The translations under genes and the position numbers were made by a program. Below the pieces are notes generated by a model. The model was given only the letters and a program-made list of their open reading frames with translations, made no database searches and was not told where the DNA came from. A DNA stretch of 63,096 nt, taken from 67-14 sp020438345 (GTDB lineage: Bacteria; Actinomycetota; Thermoleophilia; Solirubrobacterales; 70-9). The DNA is taken from positions 1 through 63,096 of the forward strand of contig CALMSY010000021.1 of NCBI GenBank assembly GCA_937872475.1. Direction: 5' to 3'. How positions within the stretch are numbered: the first letter of the stretch is position 1; each line of letters opens with the position of its first letter. This document shows positions 1 to 7,532 of this stretch, in pieces.

Positions 1-33
1 TCCGATAGCTTCACCCTGAAAGACAAACCGTGA
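1..33 (+). CDS. Possible 3' end of an upstream gene (partial)
   Basis: Frame 1 is open from the window edge and ends at TGA (31-33), giving only SDSFTLKDKP. Ten residues cannot identify a family. It could be the tail of a gene outside the window or chance. Confidence 0.2.
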   Translation, partial: SDSFTLKDKP

Positions 34-57
34 CCGAACAAACGGGTCAGTTCCATA

Positions 58-384
58 GTGACTGACCGTGGGTTCTTTTCAGTGGTGGACAAGGGTGAGC
101 CCGAAGGCTGCCTGTGTGTGAGGAGCAGGGTCCGCGGGGACATCGAGAACCTCTGCCGACTTGACTCGCTGACGGCCTACGCCGACATGATCGAAGAGTC
201 CGGTCTGGGTGACTACCGGTACCGGATTCACGTCAGGCGGGAGGATTGGGCCAGGGCAGCAGCCGACCTCGCGGAGCAGATCGACTATGACAACTTCAAG
301 AATGCGGCCGCCGCTCGCCAGGGATCCGAACGCGCCAGTGTCTACAACAGAGTCTGGGGAGAGCTCCTCGGACTTCAGAAGTAG
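58..384 (+). CDS. Conserved small protein of unknown function (108 aa)
   Basis: GTG at 58 is the only start before the in-frame stop at 31-33. The soluble acidic protein has no signal peptide or membrane segment. It opens with GFFSVV and ends with a segment (YDNFKNAAAARQGSERASVYNRVW) whose pattern I recall from small actinobacterial proteins without a known function; that memory was not checked. No catalytic motif is visible. The gene converges on the minus-strand gene ending at 400, with a strong hairpin (415-441) just beyond its stop. That it is a real gene is likely; its role is unknown. Confidence 0.7.
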   Translation: MTDRGFFSVVDKGEPEGCLCVRSRVRGDIENLCRLDSLTAYADMIEESGLGDYRYRIHVRREDWARAAADLAEQIDYDNFKNAAAARQGSERASVYNRVWGELLGLQK

Positions 385-399
385 CCATTGGAGTATCCG

Positions 400-624
400 C
401 TAGGCGGGCGGTCCGTCCGGGTTCTCCGAGTGAACCCGGACCAGCAGGTCATCGATCCGGTCGAGTTCGACCGGCCCGATCCCCTCTTCCTCGAAGAAGA
501 CCTGGTCATCGAACAGCCCGTAGAGGGTGCCGAGCACTTCGCCGCCATCCTTCAGCTTCAGGTTGATCCGGGCGCCTCTCCCGAGGCGGGGGATCATCGT
601 GGCGATTTCATCCCTTGAAGACAT
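400..624 (-). CDS. Small beta-rich protein, Sm/SH3-like fold suspected (74 aa)
   Basis: ATG at 624 is supported by a TAGGTT -10-like hexamer ending exactly 6 nt upstream, as at several other genes here, implying a leaderless mRNA. The pattern ARINLKLKDGGEVLGTLYGL followed by FDDQVFFEEEG resembles the strand-turn-strand of Sm-like or SH3-like barrels, in which a 'LKDG...G.L' unit is typical. This fold assignment is inference. No catalytic residues or signal peptide are seen. The opposite strand is also open (388-618), but that frame has no recognisable content. Function unknown. Confidence 0.65.
   Translation of the reverse strand: MSSRDEIATMIPRLGRGARINLKLKDGGEVLGTLYGLFDDQVFFEEEGIGPVELDRIDDLLVRVHSENPDGPPA
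415..441. terminator. Perfect 10-bp hairpin between converging genes
   Basis: Arms 415-424 and 432-441 are fully complementary (GTCCGGGTTC with GAACCCGGAC) around a 7-nt loop. It lies 30 nt past the stop of the 58-384 gene and inside the last codons of the 400-624 gene, so it could terminate in both directions. There is no T tract, so this is a structural inference. Confidence 0.5.
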
Positions 625-630
625 CGCTGC

Positions 631-636
631 AACCTA
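631..636 (-). promoter_or_regulatory. -10 element, leaderless start of the 624 gene
   Basis: TAGGTT on the minus strand, followed by 6 nt (GCAGCG) and then the ATG at 624. No Shine-Dalgarno sequence or -35 is evident. Confidence 0.5.
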
Positions 637-657
637 GACGAGAGTGAACTACGGGGA

Positions 658-683
658 AACGCCGGGGCGGCCTGCCCCGCGTT
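658..683. other. GC-rich hairpin in the 625-918 intergenic region
   Basis: AACG(C)CGGGGC pairs with GCCCCGCGTT around the loop GGCCT, with one bulged C. It is 5' to the minus-strand gene and about 235 nt before the sigma factor gene. The remainder of this 294-bp gap shows only a weak GAGAAC/GTTCTC inverted repeat near 759-775 and no recognisable promoter. Confidence 0.3.
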
Positions 684-918
684 CGCCGCTGTTCAAGGAC
701 CGGAAGGCGTTCCATCCCGATTAATGCAATTTGCGGGAATTTCCGGTTGCAGGAGGGGGGAGAACTACCGGTTCTCCGGCCCTTAGCGCTCCAAATGAGC
801 AACTTTCTGGGGATTCTGACGTTAGGGACTCACTGCACAGGCGGCAACCGGGAGAAGCAAGGCCGGGGCGCGGTGCAGGCAGGGACCATGAACACGAGTT
901 TTGGAAGCGGGGGACCCC

Positions 919-2253
919 ATGACGGGAGTCGCAGTCAAGGACGGAAATGATGTGGAGCAGGGGGGCCGCCCGGGCGAGGCAGCGAGGCGGCGTGTCGCAG
1001 TTGAGCTGATTCGGGATCACGACCGGCCCTTGCGTTGGACTGCCCGCCGCTATTCGATCTGTACGGAAGATGCGGAGGATGCCTACCAGCGCGGGATCGA
1101 GATCCTGCTTTCGAAGGCACCCACCACCGATCTCCGTCAGCTCCTGCCCTGGGCAAGGACGGTAATCAAGCACGAAGCTCTCGCGATCAGAAAATCGAGA
1201 GAGCGGACAATGGCCAGTCCAGGTGGACCGTCCGACGGTGATCTCACCGATGAAGACTGGGTTCAGCTCATTCCCGCGACGGGTGACGGGCCTGACGAGC
1301 TGGCGGTTCGCAAAGAGCGGATCGCGCGAAGCAGGGAAGCCCTGGCGGAGCTGAAACCGGCCGAACTCAAGGCTCTCACTCAACTCGCCGAAGGATTCAG
1401 TTACGCCGAGATCGGCGAGATGAACCGCTGGACCCGGACCAAGGTCAATCGTTGTCTGGCCGAGGGTCGGGCCCGGTTCAGGAATGCCTTTCAGGAGAGT
1501 GAGTCCGGTGAGAGATGCTCGGCGTTCGAGTTGATGATCTCGGCCAGCTGTGACGGGGAGCTTTCAAGCCAACTCGAGTCAGAAGTCCGGAACCACCTCG
1601 CCACATGCGGCTACTGCCGCTCCACCCTGCGGGCCTATCGCGCTGCGCCGAAGGCTGCCGCGGCGCTCGCCCCCGCAGTTCCCTTCGGTGGCGGACTCTG
1701 GGAGCGGGTGCAGGAGCTCTTCCTGACCGCACAGCTCCGCTTCCAGGGTGTCGGGAAGGCGTCGGAAACCGGACTTCAAGGCGCCCTGGCATCCGGTGGC
1801 ACTGGCGGTGCCGGGATGGCCGCAGCGGCCAAGCTCGCCGCGATCTGCGCCGGTACGGCCGGTACCGCCGCCGTCTGTGCGGTCACCGGAATCGTGCCCG
1901 GGGTTTCACTACTTCCCCGGAATGAAGAAAAGCCCGCGATTGAAAGGCCGGTCCAGGCTCACGACCCGGTAGGTCCGAGGGAAGCGGAAGCTGCTCCGGA
2001 AACCGAGCCGGAAGTGGTGCCGTCACCAGAGCCACAGGAGCCGACCCCGGAAGCAGTCCAGCCGCAGCCGCAACCAGTAGCTACGGCGCCGGAACCCGCA
2101 CCGGTGATCGCATCCACGCCGGCTCCGACACCGACTGAGGCCGAGTTCACACCCGAGGCCTCGGGAACCCCGGCACCTGTTTCCGCGCCTCCACCACAAC
2201 CAGCATCAAGCCCGGTTCCGGTCGGAAACGGGGGAGGGGAATTTGCACCATGA
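919..2253 (+). CDS. ECF-type sigma factor fused to zinc-finger anti-sigma-like and membrane/proline-rich tail
   Basis: The start is ATG 919, preceded by GGAAGCGGGGG with 5-nt spacing; a TTG at 901 is less likely. Residues about 25-95 match sigma-70 region 2. Residues about 132-190 match region 4, with the helix-turn-helix SYAEIGEMNRWTRTKVNRCL. A zinc-binding anti-sigma-like motif HLATCGYC (H226, C230, C233) follows. Residues about 300-326 form one hydrophobic, probably membrane-spanning segment. Residues 335-444 are rich in Pro and Glu and are predicted to lie outside. It overlaps the next gene by 4 nt (ATGA) and should be co-translated with that secreted protein. A sigma factor tethered to the membrane in one polypeptide is inference from this domain order. 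Confidence 0.85.
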   Translation: MTGVAVKDGNDVEQGGRPGEAARRRVAVELIRDHDRPLRWTARRYSICTEDAEDAYQRGIEILLSKAPTTDLRQLLPWARTVIKHEALAIRKSRERTMASPGGPSDGDLTDEDWVQLIPATGDGPDELAVRKERIARSREALAELKPAELKALTQLAEGFSYAEIGEMNRWTRTKVNRCLAEGRARFRNAFQESESGERCSAFELMISASCDGELSSQLESEVRNHLATCGYCRSTLRAYRAAPKAAAALAPAVPFGGGLWERVQELFLTAQLRFQGVGKASETGLQGALASGGTGGAGMAAAAKLAAICAGTAGTAAVCAVTGIVPGVSLLPRNEEKPAIERPVQAHDPVGPREAEAAPETEPEVVPSPEPQEPTPEAVQPQPQPVATAPEPAPVIASTPAPTPTEAEFTPEASGTPAPVSAPPPQPASSPVPVGNGGGEFAP

Positions 2254-5129
2254 AGGTTCTGAAGGGTCTCACCATCGCGGTACTCCTGGCCGGGATCGCC
2301 TGGCTGCTTTGGCCACAGCAATCGGTCGCCGGGTACTACACGGTTACTCAGTGTGCTGGTGCTCTCAATCGTGATTCCAGCGCGAACTACATGAGTGTGA
2401 ACAGTACGAATCCTCCGGTTGACGTCGTCGCCGGCTGTGCCCCGGGCGGGGCGGGAAAGCTTGGTCTCTACCAGGACCGCTCCGGGCGCCGCCTCTCGCC
2501 GGGGGAAGGCGCCCAGTTCATCTGGCTGGCTCCGGAACAGACCCGGATCTCAATGACTTCGATCAATGCGAGACTGAAGGATGCGAATGGAATCTCGGCC
2601 GGGCTGGTCGGTTTCGACGGGACAACGGTCGTTGACCTGGATCAGGGCGTTCCCCACGATGGCCAGGCCCGGACCAGCAGCTGGATGAATCACAGCCTCC
2701 CGCAGACCATGGTGGTAGCCAGGCTCCTTTGCCACACCAGCGGCTCCTGCGAAAACAGCGGCAGTTCAACCAAGGCGTTCATGGAACTCACCGACGCCAG
2801 GTTTCAGGTCCAGGACCTGAGTGCTCCGACTGTCAATGTTTCGGGTGAACTCTGGAACTGGGGCGTTGACTGGGCCTATCACCGGGGTACAGGCGGAATC
2901 ACTCTTGAGGCTTCCGACCTGGGTTCCGGGGTTGCCGATACCTGGCTGGAAGTGAACGGTCTGAAGGTCAGCTTCCCGGCACCCTCCTGTCCCGGTGATC
3001 AGGGCAGCTTCAGCACCCGGTTCACGCCATGCGAGACCAGCCTCGTCCGCAGCCTCGCGGTTGATACGGCGCGTGCCCCCTTTCAGGAAGGGGTGAACTA
3101 TCTGAGGGTATGCGCGAGCGACTACTCGGATGTACCGGCCTCGGCCAACCGAACCTGCTCTGAGACGAGGGGAGTGGTGATCGACAATCAGGCGCCTATT
3201 TCTCCGGTCGGTCTCCATTCTTTGCAGGGAAGTGGCTGGCAGGCAGATAACGGGTTCAGTTTTCGCTGGTCGATACCCGCCGGGCAGGTTTCTCCGATTA
3301 TCGGTGCGATCTACCAGCTGGTAGATCTCGATACTGGCGAACCCAGGGATTATGGATACGTGGCCGAAACCAACCTCGAGGGAATCGGCCCGATCGAGGT
3401 CCCGGGGGTCGGGGCATACAGGATGAGAGTTGCGTTCCTGGACGCCGCCGGCAACTGGGGAGAGGCAGCCGAGACCACTGTCAGGTTCGACGACCGCCCA
3501 CCGGGGAACGTGCAACCACAACCGGCATCGGGCTGGCTTTCTAGAGATGAACTTCCGCTACAGCAGGAGGTAAGCAAGGCCGACGCAGGTGGACCTTCGG
3601 GCATTTCCGGATACGCGATCGCTGTGTCGGAAGATTCACCCGCCTCCCCCTGTCAGTCAGGAATCTGCGAACTGCCCGAGATGACCCTTGCCGGCGGTCC
3701 GGACTTGAGGCGTGGGTCCATCGGCGGACTGAATGAAGGGGACTACTGGGTTTCGGCAGCAGCGGTTTCGGGAGCCCGGAAATCCTCGCTTGATCCCGGA
3801 GAGACCATTGTCCGGGTTGACAAGACTCCCCCGGATTCGAGCATCTCGGGTATCCCCGCAACCTGGGTAAACCATCCGGTAACTGTCACGGTGAGCGCGA
3901 CAGACCAGCTGTCGGGAATGGCCAGAGTGGCGGGTGATGATGGTGCCCCGGCGAGCTTTATTGACGCTGACGGTTACGCGATCTATGAGTCCCCCGGCTC
4001 TGCTGCGACCTTCTCGATTGCCACGGAAGGAGTGACCCGGGTCCGCTACTGGGCCGAGGATCTGGCCGGCAACGCCAATGATGGTCAGGCCGGCCCGGAC
4101 GGGGAGCTCCATCCGAAACCGTCTCAGACCTCGGTGCGAATCGACACCACACCCCCACAAGCGGAGTTTCTCCGGCAACCCGATCCGCTGGATCCCGAAC
4201 TCGTTGCGGTCAGGGTCTTTGACCTTGATTCGGGAGTTGCCGCGGTTGGCATCGAGATGCGGCAGATCGGTTCGGGAAGCGAGTTCACCCGGCTGTCAAC
4301 CTCTGGCCAGGATGGACAGTTCACTGCCCGGATTCCTTCGGATGGACTGGCGGCCGGTTCCTATGAACTTAGGGTCAGAGTTGCTGACCGGGCGGGGAAC
4401 GAAGTGCTGAGAGACCGGACCGCCGCGGGGGAGTCAATGAATCTCAACCTCCCGCTCAAGCAGTCTTCTTCGCTTTCGGCGGTGTTCAGAGAGGGCAAGA
4501 CCTCAATCCGGACCGGATACGGAAGCAGGGAATACGTTGAAGGAAGACTCACAGTGAACGGAATAGCGATGCCGAACGAACGACTCACAATCACCGAGAC
4601 ATTCGTTGCAGGCTCGAAATCGGGCGACAGGATCACCGAGGTCCGTAGTGATGGCGAGGGCCGCTACCGGGTCCGACTCGGCGCAGGACCGGGCCGAAAG
4701 GTTCAGGTTTCATTCGATGGTTCGAGGCAATTCACGAGGGTGAAGAGCCCCGAGCTCTCTCTGGCGGTAAAGGGGAAGGTCCGGTTCCGTATCAAGCCGC
4801 GAGTTGTGGTGAACGGAGGCGTCGCGAAGATGCGAGGCTCGGTCGGATTCCGGGGTGCGCTGCCGCCGGCCCGGGGCAAACTCGTTGCGATCCAGTACTT
4901 CGACCCGTCAAGACACAAGTGGCGTCCGGTCGAGGTGATCCGCACCACCGGCAAAGGGACCTTCAAGTACCGGTACCGGTTCCGGACGATCACCTCACCG
5001 CAGAAGATCCTCTTTCGCGCCGCAGTCCTGCCCGAGGCCGGCTGGCCCTACCTCCCGGCCATGTCAAGGCCGCGACCGGTCATCGTCTATCCGAAGAACT
5101 TCCAGGCAAGCAAGCAGGAGAGATCATGA
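2250..5129 (+). CDS. Very large secreted surface protein with Ig-like repeats (959 aa)
   Basis: The N-terminus MKVLKGLTIAVLLAGIAWLLW is a signal peptide or anchor, cut after about residue 28. The mature part starts with a Cys-containing domain (about 30-185). Several Ig/fibronectin-like beta repeats follow, each with recurring 'DLGSGVAD', 'AGNWGEA', 'DRAGNEV' or 'DKTPPDSSISG' elements. The C-terminus (about 850-950) is a Lys/Arg-rich beta domain. There is no LPXTG motif or enzyme signature. Its ATGA overlap with the sigma gene and with the next gene places three genes in one operon, suggesting the sigma/anti-sigma protein governs this cell-surface product. Adhesion or envelope structure is a guess. 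Confidence 0.85.
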   Translation: MKVLKGLTIAVLLAGIAWLLWPQQSVAGYYTVTQCAGALNRDSSANYMSVNSTNPPVDVVAGCAPGGAGKLGLYQDRSGRRLSPGEGAQFIWLAPEQTRISMTSINARLKDANGISAGLVGFDGTTVVDLDQGVPHDGQARTSSWMNHSLPQTMVVARLLCHTSGSCENSGSSTKAFMELTDARFQVQDLSAPTVNVSGELWNWGVDWAYHRGTGGITLEASDLGSGVADTWLEVNGLKVSFPAPSCPGDQGSFSTRFTPCETSLVRSLAVDTARAPFQEGVNYLRVCASDYSDVPASANRTCSETRGVVIDNQAPISPVGLHSLQGSGWQADNGFSFRWSIPAGQVSPIIGAIYQLVDLDTGEPRDYGYVAETNLEGIGPIEVPGVGAYRMRVAFLDAAGNWGEAAETTVRFDDRPPGNVQPQPASGWLSRDELPLQQEVSKADAGGPSGISGYAIAVSEDSPASPCQSGICELPEMTLAGGPDLRRGSIGGLNEGDYWVSAAAVSGARKSSLDPGETIVRVDKTPPDSSISGIPATWVNHPVTVTVSATDQLSGMARVAGDDGAPASFIDADGYAIYESPGSAATFSIATEGVTRVRYWAEDLAGNANDGQAGPDGELHPKPSQTSVRIDTTPPQAEFLRQPDPLDPELVAVRVFDLDSGVAAVGIEMRQIGSGSEFTRLSTSGQDGQFTARIPSDGLAAGSYELRVRVADRAGNEVLRDRTAAGESMNLNLPLKQSSSLSAVFREGKTSIRTGYGSREYVEGRLTVNGIAMPNERLTITETFVAGSKSGDRITEVRSDGEGRYRVRLGAGPGRKVQVSFDGSRQFTRVKSPELSLAVKGKVRFRIKPRVVVNGGVAKMRGSVGFRGALPPARGKLVAIQYFDPSRHKWRPVEVIRTTGKGTFKYRYRFRTITSPQKILFRAAVLPEAGWPYLPAMSRPRPVIVYPKNFQASKQERS

Positions 5130-5557
5130 AGCGAATTCCACGTCCGTCTCCGGCAATGGCCGTGGCGATCATTGCCCTGATAGTTGCGATCGGTGGCACG
5201 GCAACCGCATTGCCCGGCAAGTTCACGGTAGGACAGGATGATTTGAAGAAATCTTCGGTGGGAGCTCGTTCGTTGGGAAAGCTCCTTATTGGGCATACGT
5301 CTGTTGTTGGTTCCGAAGATCGGGTCCGAGGGGACGGTGATTTCACGAACTCGCATGGTCAGATTAGCTGTCCATCGGATAAGCCACTAGCAATCGACCC
5401 ATCCGTCACAGGACTAGGGCCGCACTCATACCTAACGTCCACCCAAGCCTTACCGAGCAGATTTGGAGGCCCGGTTGGCTACGCCTTCACCATCCTTACT
5501 GATGAGGGTCCCGGCGTCGGGTACACCGCGTCAGTTAACTGCCTGCCGGTTCGCTGA
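5126..5557 (+). CDS. Secreted/anchored small protein with GGTATA-type N-terminus (143 aa)
   Basis: ATG 5126 overlaps the previous stop by 4 nt and has AGGAGA just upstream. Residues about 10-29 (AMAVAIIALIVAIGGTATAL) form a hydrophobic signal or anchor segment. The same IAL...GGTATA signature opens the collagen-like protein at 17814. After it, KFTVGQDDLKKSSVGARSLGK resembles the short repeats usual after this motif. The remainder has two cysteines and no known domain. Codon choice from about 5230 onwards is visibly richer in A/T-ending codons (CTA, TCA, ATT) than the neighbours, which may mean recent acquisition or weak selection. Confidence 0.75.
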   Translation: MKRIPRPSPAMAVAIIALIVAIGGTATALPGKFTVGQDDLKKSSVGARSLGKLLIGHTSVVGSEDRVRGDGDFTNSHGQISCPSDKPLAIDPSVTGLGPHSYLTSTQALPSRFGGPVGYAFTILTDEGPGVGYTASVNCLPVR

Positions 5558-5585
5558 GTTGGGTTGGTTAGTGGTGGGTTAAATA

Positions 5586-5613
5586 CCAACGGCCCCGGAG
5601 AGGGGGCCGTTGG
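5586..5613 (+). terminator. Intrinsic-type terminator of the sigma/surface-protein operon
   Basis: Perfect 11-bp stem CCAACGGCCCC / GGGGCCGTTGG (5586-5596 with 5603-5613) around loop GGAGAG, 28 nt after the stop at 5557. No T tract follows. Confidence 0.7.
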
Positions 5614-5713
5614 CGAGGGAGGAGAGGTACTACATCGACTGACGAGGTTATGAGGTCAGCCGATCTTCTCCGGATTGCCGTTCTCCTGCGGCAGCCGGGC
5701 TAAGCGGTTTGGT

Positions 5714-6334
5714 CTAGACCAGCGAAGTGACTTGCTCGGTGACCTTGTTGACCAGATCCTGAGCCTTCTTGCCCTGTTCCTGGGCGAGCTTGGTCACATC
5801 GGTCTGGGCCTGCTGGGCGAGCTTCGAAACGTCGTTGACCTGGGCCTGGATCTGCTTGTTGGTGTCCTTGCCGGTGGCCTTGACTGACTTCTCGAAGTCC
5901 TTACGCTGCTTGCGGACAGTCTTCTCGAGAGAGTTCCGACGCTTCCTGGCCTTGGTGGTCGCCTTGCGACGGGTGGTGGTGCCACGACGCTCGGCGCGCT
6001 TCAGGGTCTTGGTCAGCTCGGCACGGTAGCCCTTGACCTTCTTCTCGGCGGTGGCCTGGTCGGTCCAGTCCTCAATTGCCTCGGACACCTTGTCAGCGAG
6101 GTTGAGGGCGGCGCCTACCGGAACGTCAACACCCTTGCGGGCGTACTCGACAGCAGTCTCCTGCACTTCCTCGAGGCGGCTCTTGGCGTTCTCGGCGTCG
6201 ATCCTGGCGGCGTGAACAGCCTTCTTCTCGGCCTCGGCACGCAGCTGAGCGGCGGTGCGGGGCTTGGTCGCCTTCTTCGAGGCGGTCTTCTTGGCAGTGG
6301 TCTTCTTGGCGGTGGTTTTCTTGGCTTCGGCCAT
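5714..6334 (-). CDS. Histone-like, Lys/Ala-rich coiled-coil protein (206 aa)
   Basis: The N-terminus carries repeated AKKTTAKKT units (about residues 4-22), like the basic tails of actinobacterial histone-like and heparin-binding (HBHA-like) proteins. Residues about 30-100 form an amphipathic helix, residues 105-145 are strongly basic (RRGTTTRRKATTKARKRR), and the C-terminal 60 residues are a heptad-like helix rich in Gln, Asp and Lys. No enzyme motif is present. DNA binding or envelope association are both possible. ATG 6334 is used; a TTG at 6343 lies 4 nt after AAAGGA and could be the start instead. The promoter contains an SOS-box-like palindrome (6410-6423), suggesting damage control. 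Confidence 0.8.
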   Translation of the reverse strand: MAEAKKTTAKKTTAKKTASKKATKPRTAAQLRAEAEKKAVHAARIDAENAKSRLEEVQETAVEYARKGVDVPVGAALNLADKVSEAIEDWTDQATAEKKVKGYRAELTKTLKRAERRGTTTRRKATTKARKRRNSLEKTVRKQRKDFEKSVKATGKDTNKQIQAQVNDVSKLAQQAQTDVTKLAQEQGKKAQDLVNKVTEQVTSLV

Positions 6335-6392
6335 TGGAATCAATCAGTCCTTTGTTGTTGAGATCAGACTACTTACTTCTAAGGATGTTTGA

Positions 6393-6398
6393 AGTGTA
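6393..6398 (-). promoter_or_regulatory. -10 element of the histone-like gene
   Basis: TACACT on the minus strand, about 55 nt before the ATG at 6334, in a locally AT-rich stretch. No clear -35; the SOS-like palindrome occupies that position. Confidence 0.4.
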
Positions 6399-6409
6399 GC
6401 AGTGAAACA

Positions 6410-6423
6410 CGAACACATGTTCC
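6410..6423. promoter_or_regulatory. LexA (SOS-box-like) operator
   Basis: CGAACACATGTTCC matches every position of the Gram-positive LexA/DinR consensus CGAACRNRYGTTYC. Its nearest edge is 11 nt upstream of the putative -10, where a bound repressor would block polymerase. The match is direct; regulation is inference. Confidence 0.6.
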
Positions 6424-6574
6424 TTTTCGGTGTGACAACCGTCACTCTGGCTGAAACCGCTCTACAGAGCCGGAAAGCACATCGGATTCAGCTGCAGGCG
6501 GGGTTGCAGCCGCATGGTGGAAGCCGATCGGCGGTTCGAGTTCGCCTCCGAAATCAGGCTCAGTGAACGGGCGC

Positions 6575-7414
6575 TCAGTCGATGCCGCGAGTTGAAACGA
6601 GAGTATCGAGACCCTCGCCAGTGGCCGCGACCGTGACCGGGAAACGCTCCTCAAGTGCGAGCCCCACCTCACTCAGGCCACCCTCGCCGAGATCGACCAG
6701 GGCGCCGGCTTCACGGGCGATCAACTGCGCCGCCGCGACATCAACCGAACGCGAAAGGTGAGGAAAGGCAAGACCGTCGAAACGGCCAGCCGCTACCGAG
6801 GCGATGGAGATGGCAAGTGATCCGACACAACGCACCCGGTAAACCTTGCCGGCCAGCTTCGCAAGCATCGGGGCGAGCTGGACCGGGTCGGAACCCTCCA
6901 CGCCCACGACCTCCAGGCCTTCGCGCGCAGATAGATGAAGGCGCTTCTCGTTCAGATAGGAACCCTCACCGGACTGGGCCAGGAACTCCTCGTCGGTCCC
7001 GAAGTCATAGACATAGCCAAACTCGACCGCAGCCATGTTCGGGGCGGTGGCGACGGCGATTGACAGGCTGTGGCGGGGGATGGTGCGCTTGAAGTTGAGA
7101 GAACCGTCGATCGGATCAATCACGACCCAGACGCTGCCGCCCCCGTTGAACTCGACGGTTCCGCGCTCCTCGGAAATCGCGGTGAAAGCGCCACCCCCGT
7201 TTTCAGCCAGCTTCTCGAGCGCGGCGAAAACAATGTCCTCACACATACGGTCGAGAACCAGTGTGTGGTCCCCGCCCTCGCCGACCCCGTCGTAGTTGTC
7301 GCGCTGTTCGGTTGTCTCGTATTCGTCGAAGAGCTTCTTCTGCTCGCCGACGATGTCACGGCAGATCCCGGTCCAGTCGGCGTCGAGTGCGGGATCAGCG
7401 GGGAGTTGGTTCAC
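6575..7414 (-). CDS. Inositol monophosphatase family protein (279 aa)
   Basis: The FIG-superfamily motifs are present: an acidic EER near residue 84, the metal-binding WVVIDPIDGSLNF (D-P-I-D-G) and a late SRSVDVAAAQLIAREAGA, equivalent to the usual WDxAA element. Such enzymes hydrolyse inositol-1-phosphate or related sugar phosphates with magnesium; substrate cannot be told here. GTG 7414 is chosen because a TAGAGT hexamer ends 7 nt before it, and the GTG at 7423 falls inside that hexamer. It diverges from the helicase gene at 7533, with a perfect inverted repeat between them. Confidence 0.85.
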   Translation of the reverse strand: MNQLPADPALDADWTGICRDIVGEQKKLFDEYETTEQRDNYDGVGEGGDHTLVLDRMCEDIVFAALEKLAENGGGAFTAISEERGTVEFNGGGSVWVVIDPIDGSLNFKRTIPRHSLSIAVATAPNMAAVEFGYVYDFGTDEEFLAQSGEGSYLNEKRLHLSAREGLEVVGVEGSDPVQLAPMLAKLAGKVYRVRCVGSLAISIASVAAGRFDGLAFPHLSRSVDVAAAQLIAREAGALVDLGEGGLSEVGLALEERFPVTVAATGEGLDTLVSTRGID

Positions 7415-7421
7415 CCTCGAC

Positions 7422-7427
7422 ACTCTA
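7422..7427 (-). promoter_or_regulatory. -10 element, leaderless start of the inositol phosphatase
   Basis: TAGAGT on the minus strand with a 7-nt gap to the GTG at 7414. Confidence 0.5.
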
Positions 7428-7446
7428 GAGCCAACGCACTCCCGGG

Positions 7447-7492
7447 CAGTGGGTCGGATAACTGGCGCAGCTGCCAGAAATCCGACCCACTG
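7447..7492. repeat. Nested perfect inverted repeat between divergent promoters
   Basis: Arms 7447-7459 (CAGTGGGTCGGAT) and 7480-7492 (ATCCGACCCACTG) are exact complements. Inside, after a symmetric AA/AA gap, CTGGC (7462-7466) pairs with GCCAG (7473-7477) around a 6-nt loop. It lies between the two divergent -10 elements, so it may be an operator or cruciform-type site; a terminator is less likely because no gene ends here. Confidence 0.7.
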
Positions 7493-7520
7493 GAAGTGTG
7501 GGGAGCCGGGTGGCTTGGGG

Positions 7521-7526
7521 TAACTT
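7521..7526 (+). promoter_or_regulatory. -10 element, leaderless start of the helicase-nuclease
   Basis: TAACTT followed by 6 nt (GACGGT) and the GTG at 7533. Confidence 0.5.
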
Positions 7527-7532
7527 GACGGT

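Noticed and set aside
5710..5721. 12-bp palindrome TGGTCTAGACCA
   Set aside because: It includes the stop codon of the histone-like gene and stands alone; no second copy or promoter context supports an operator.
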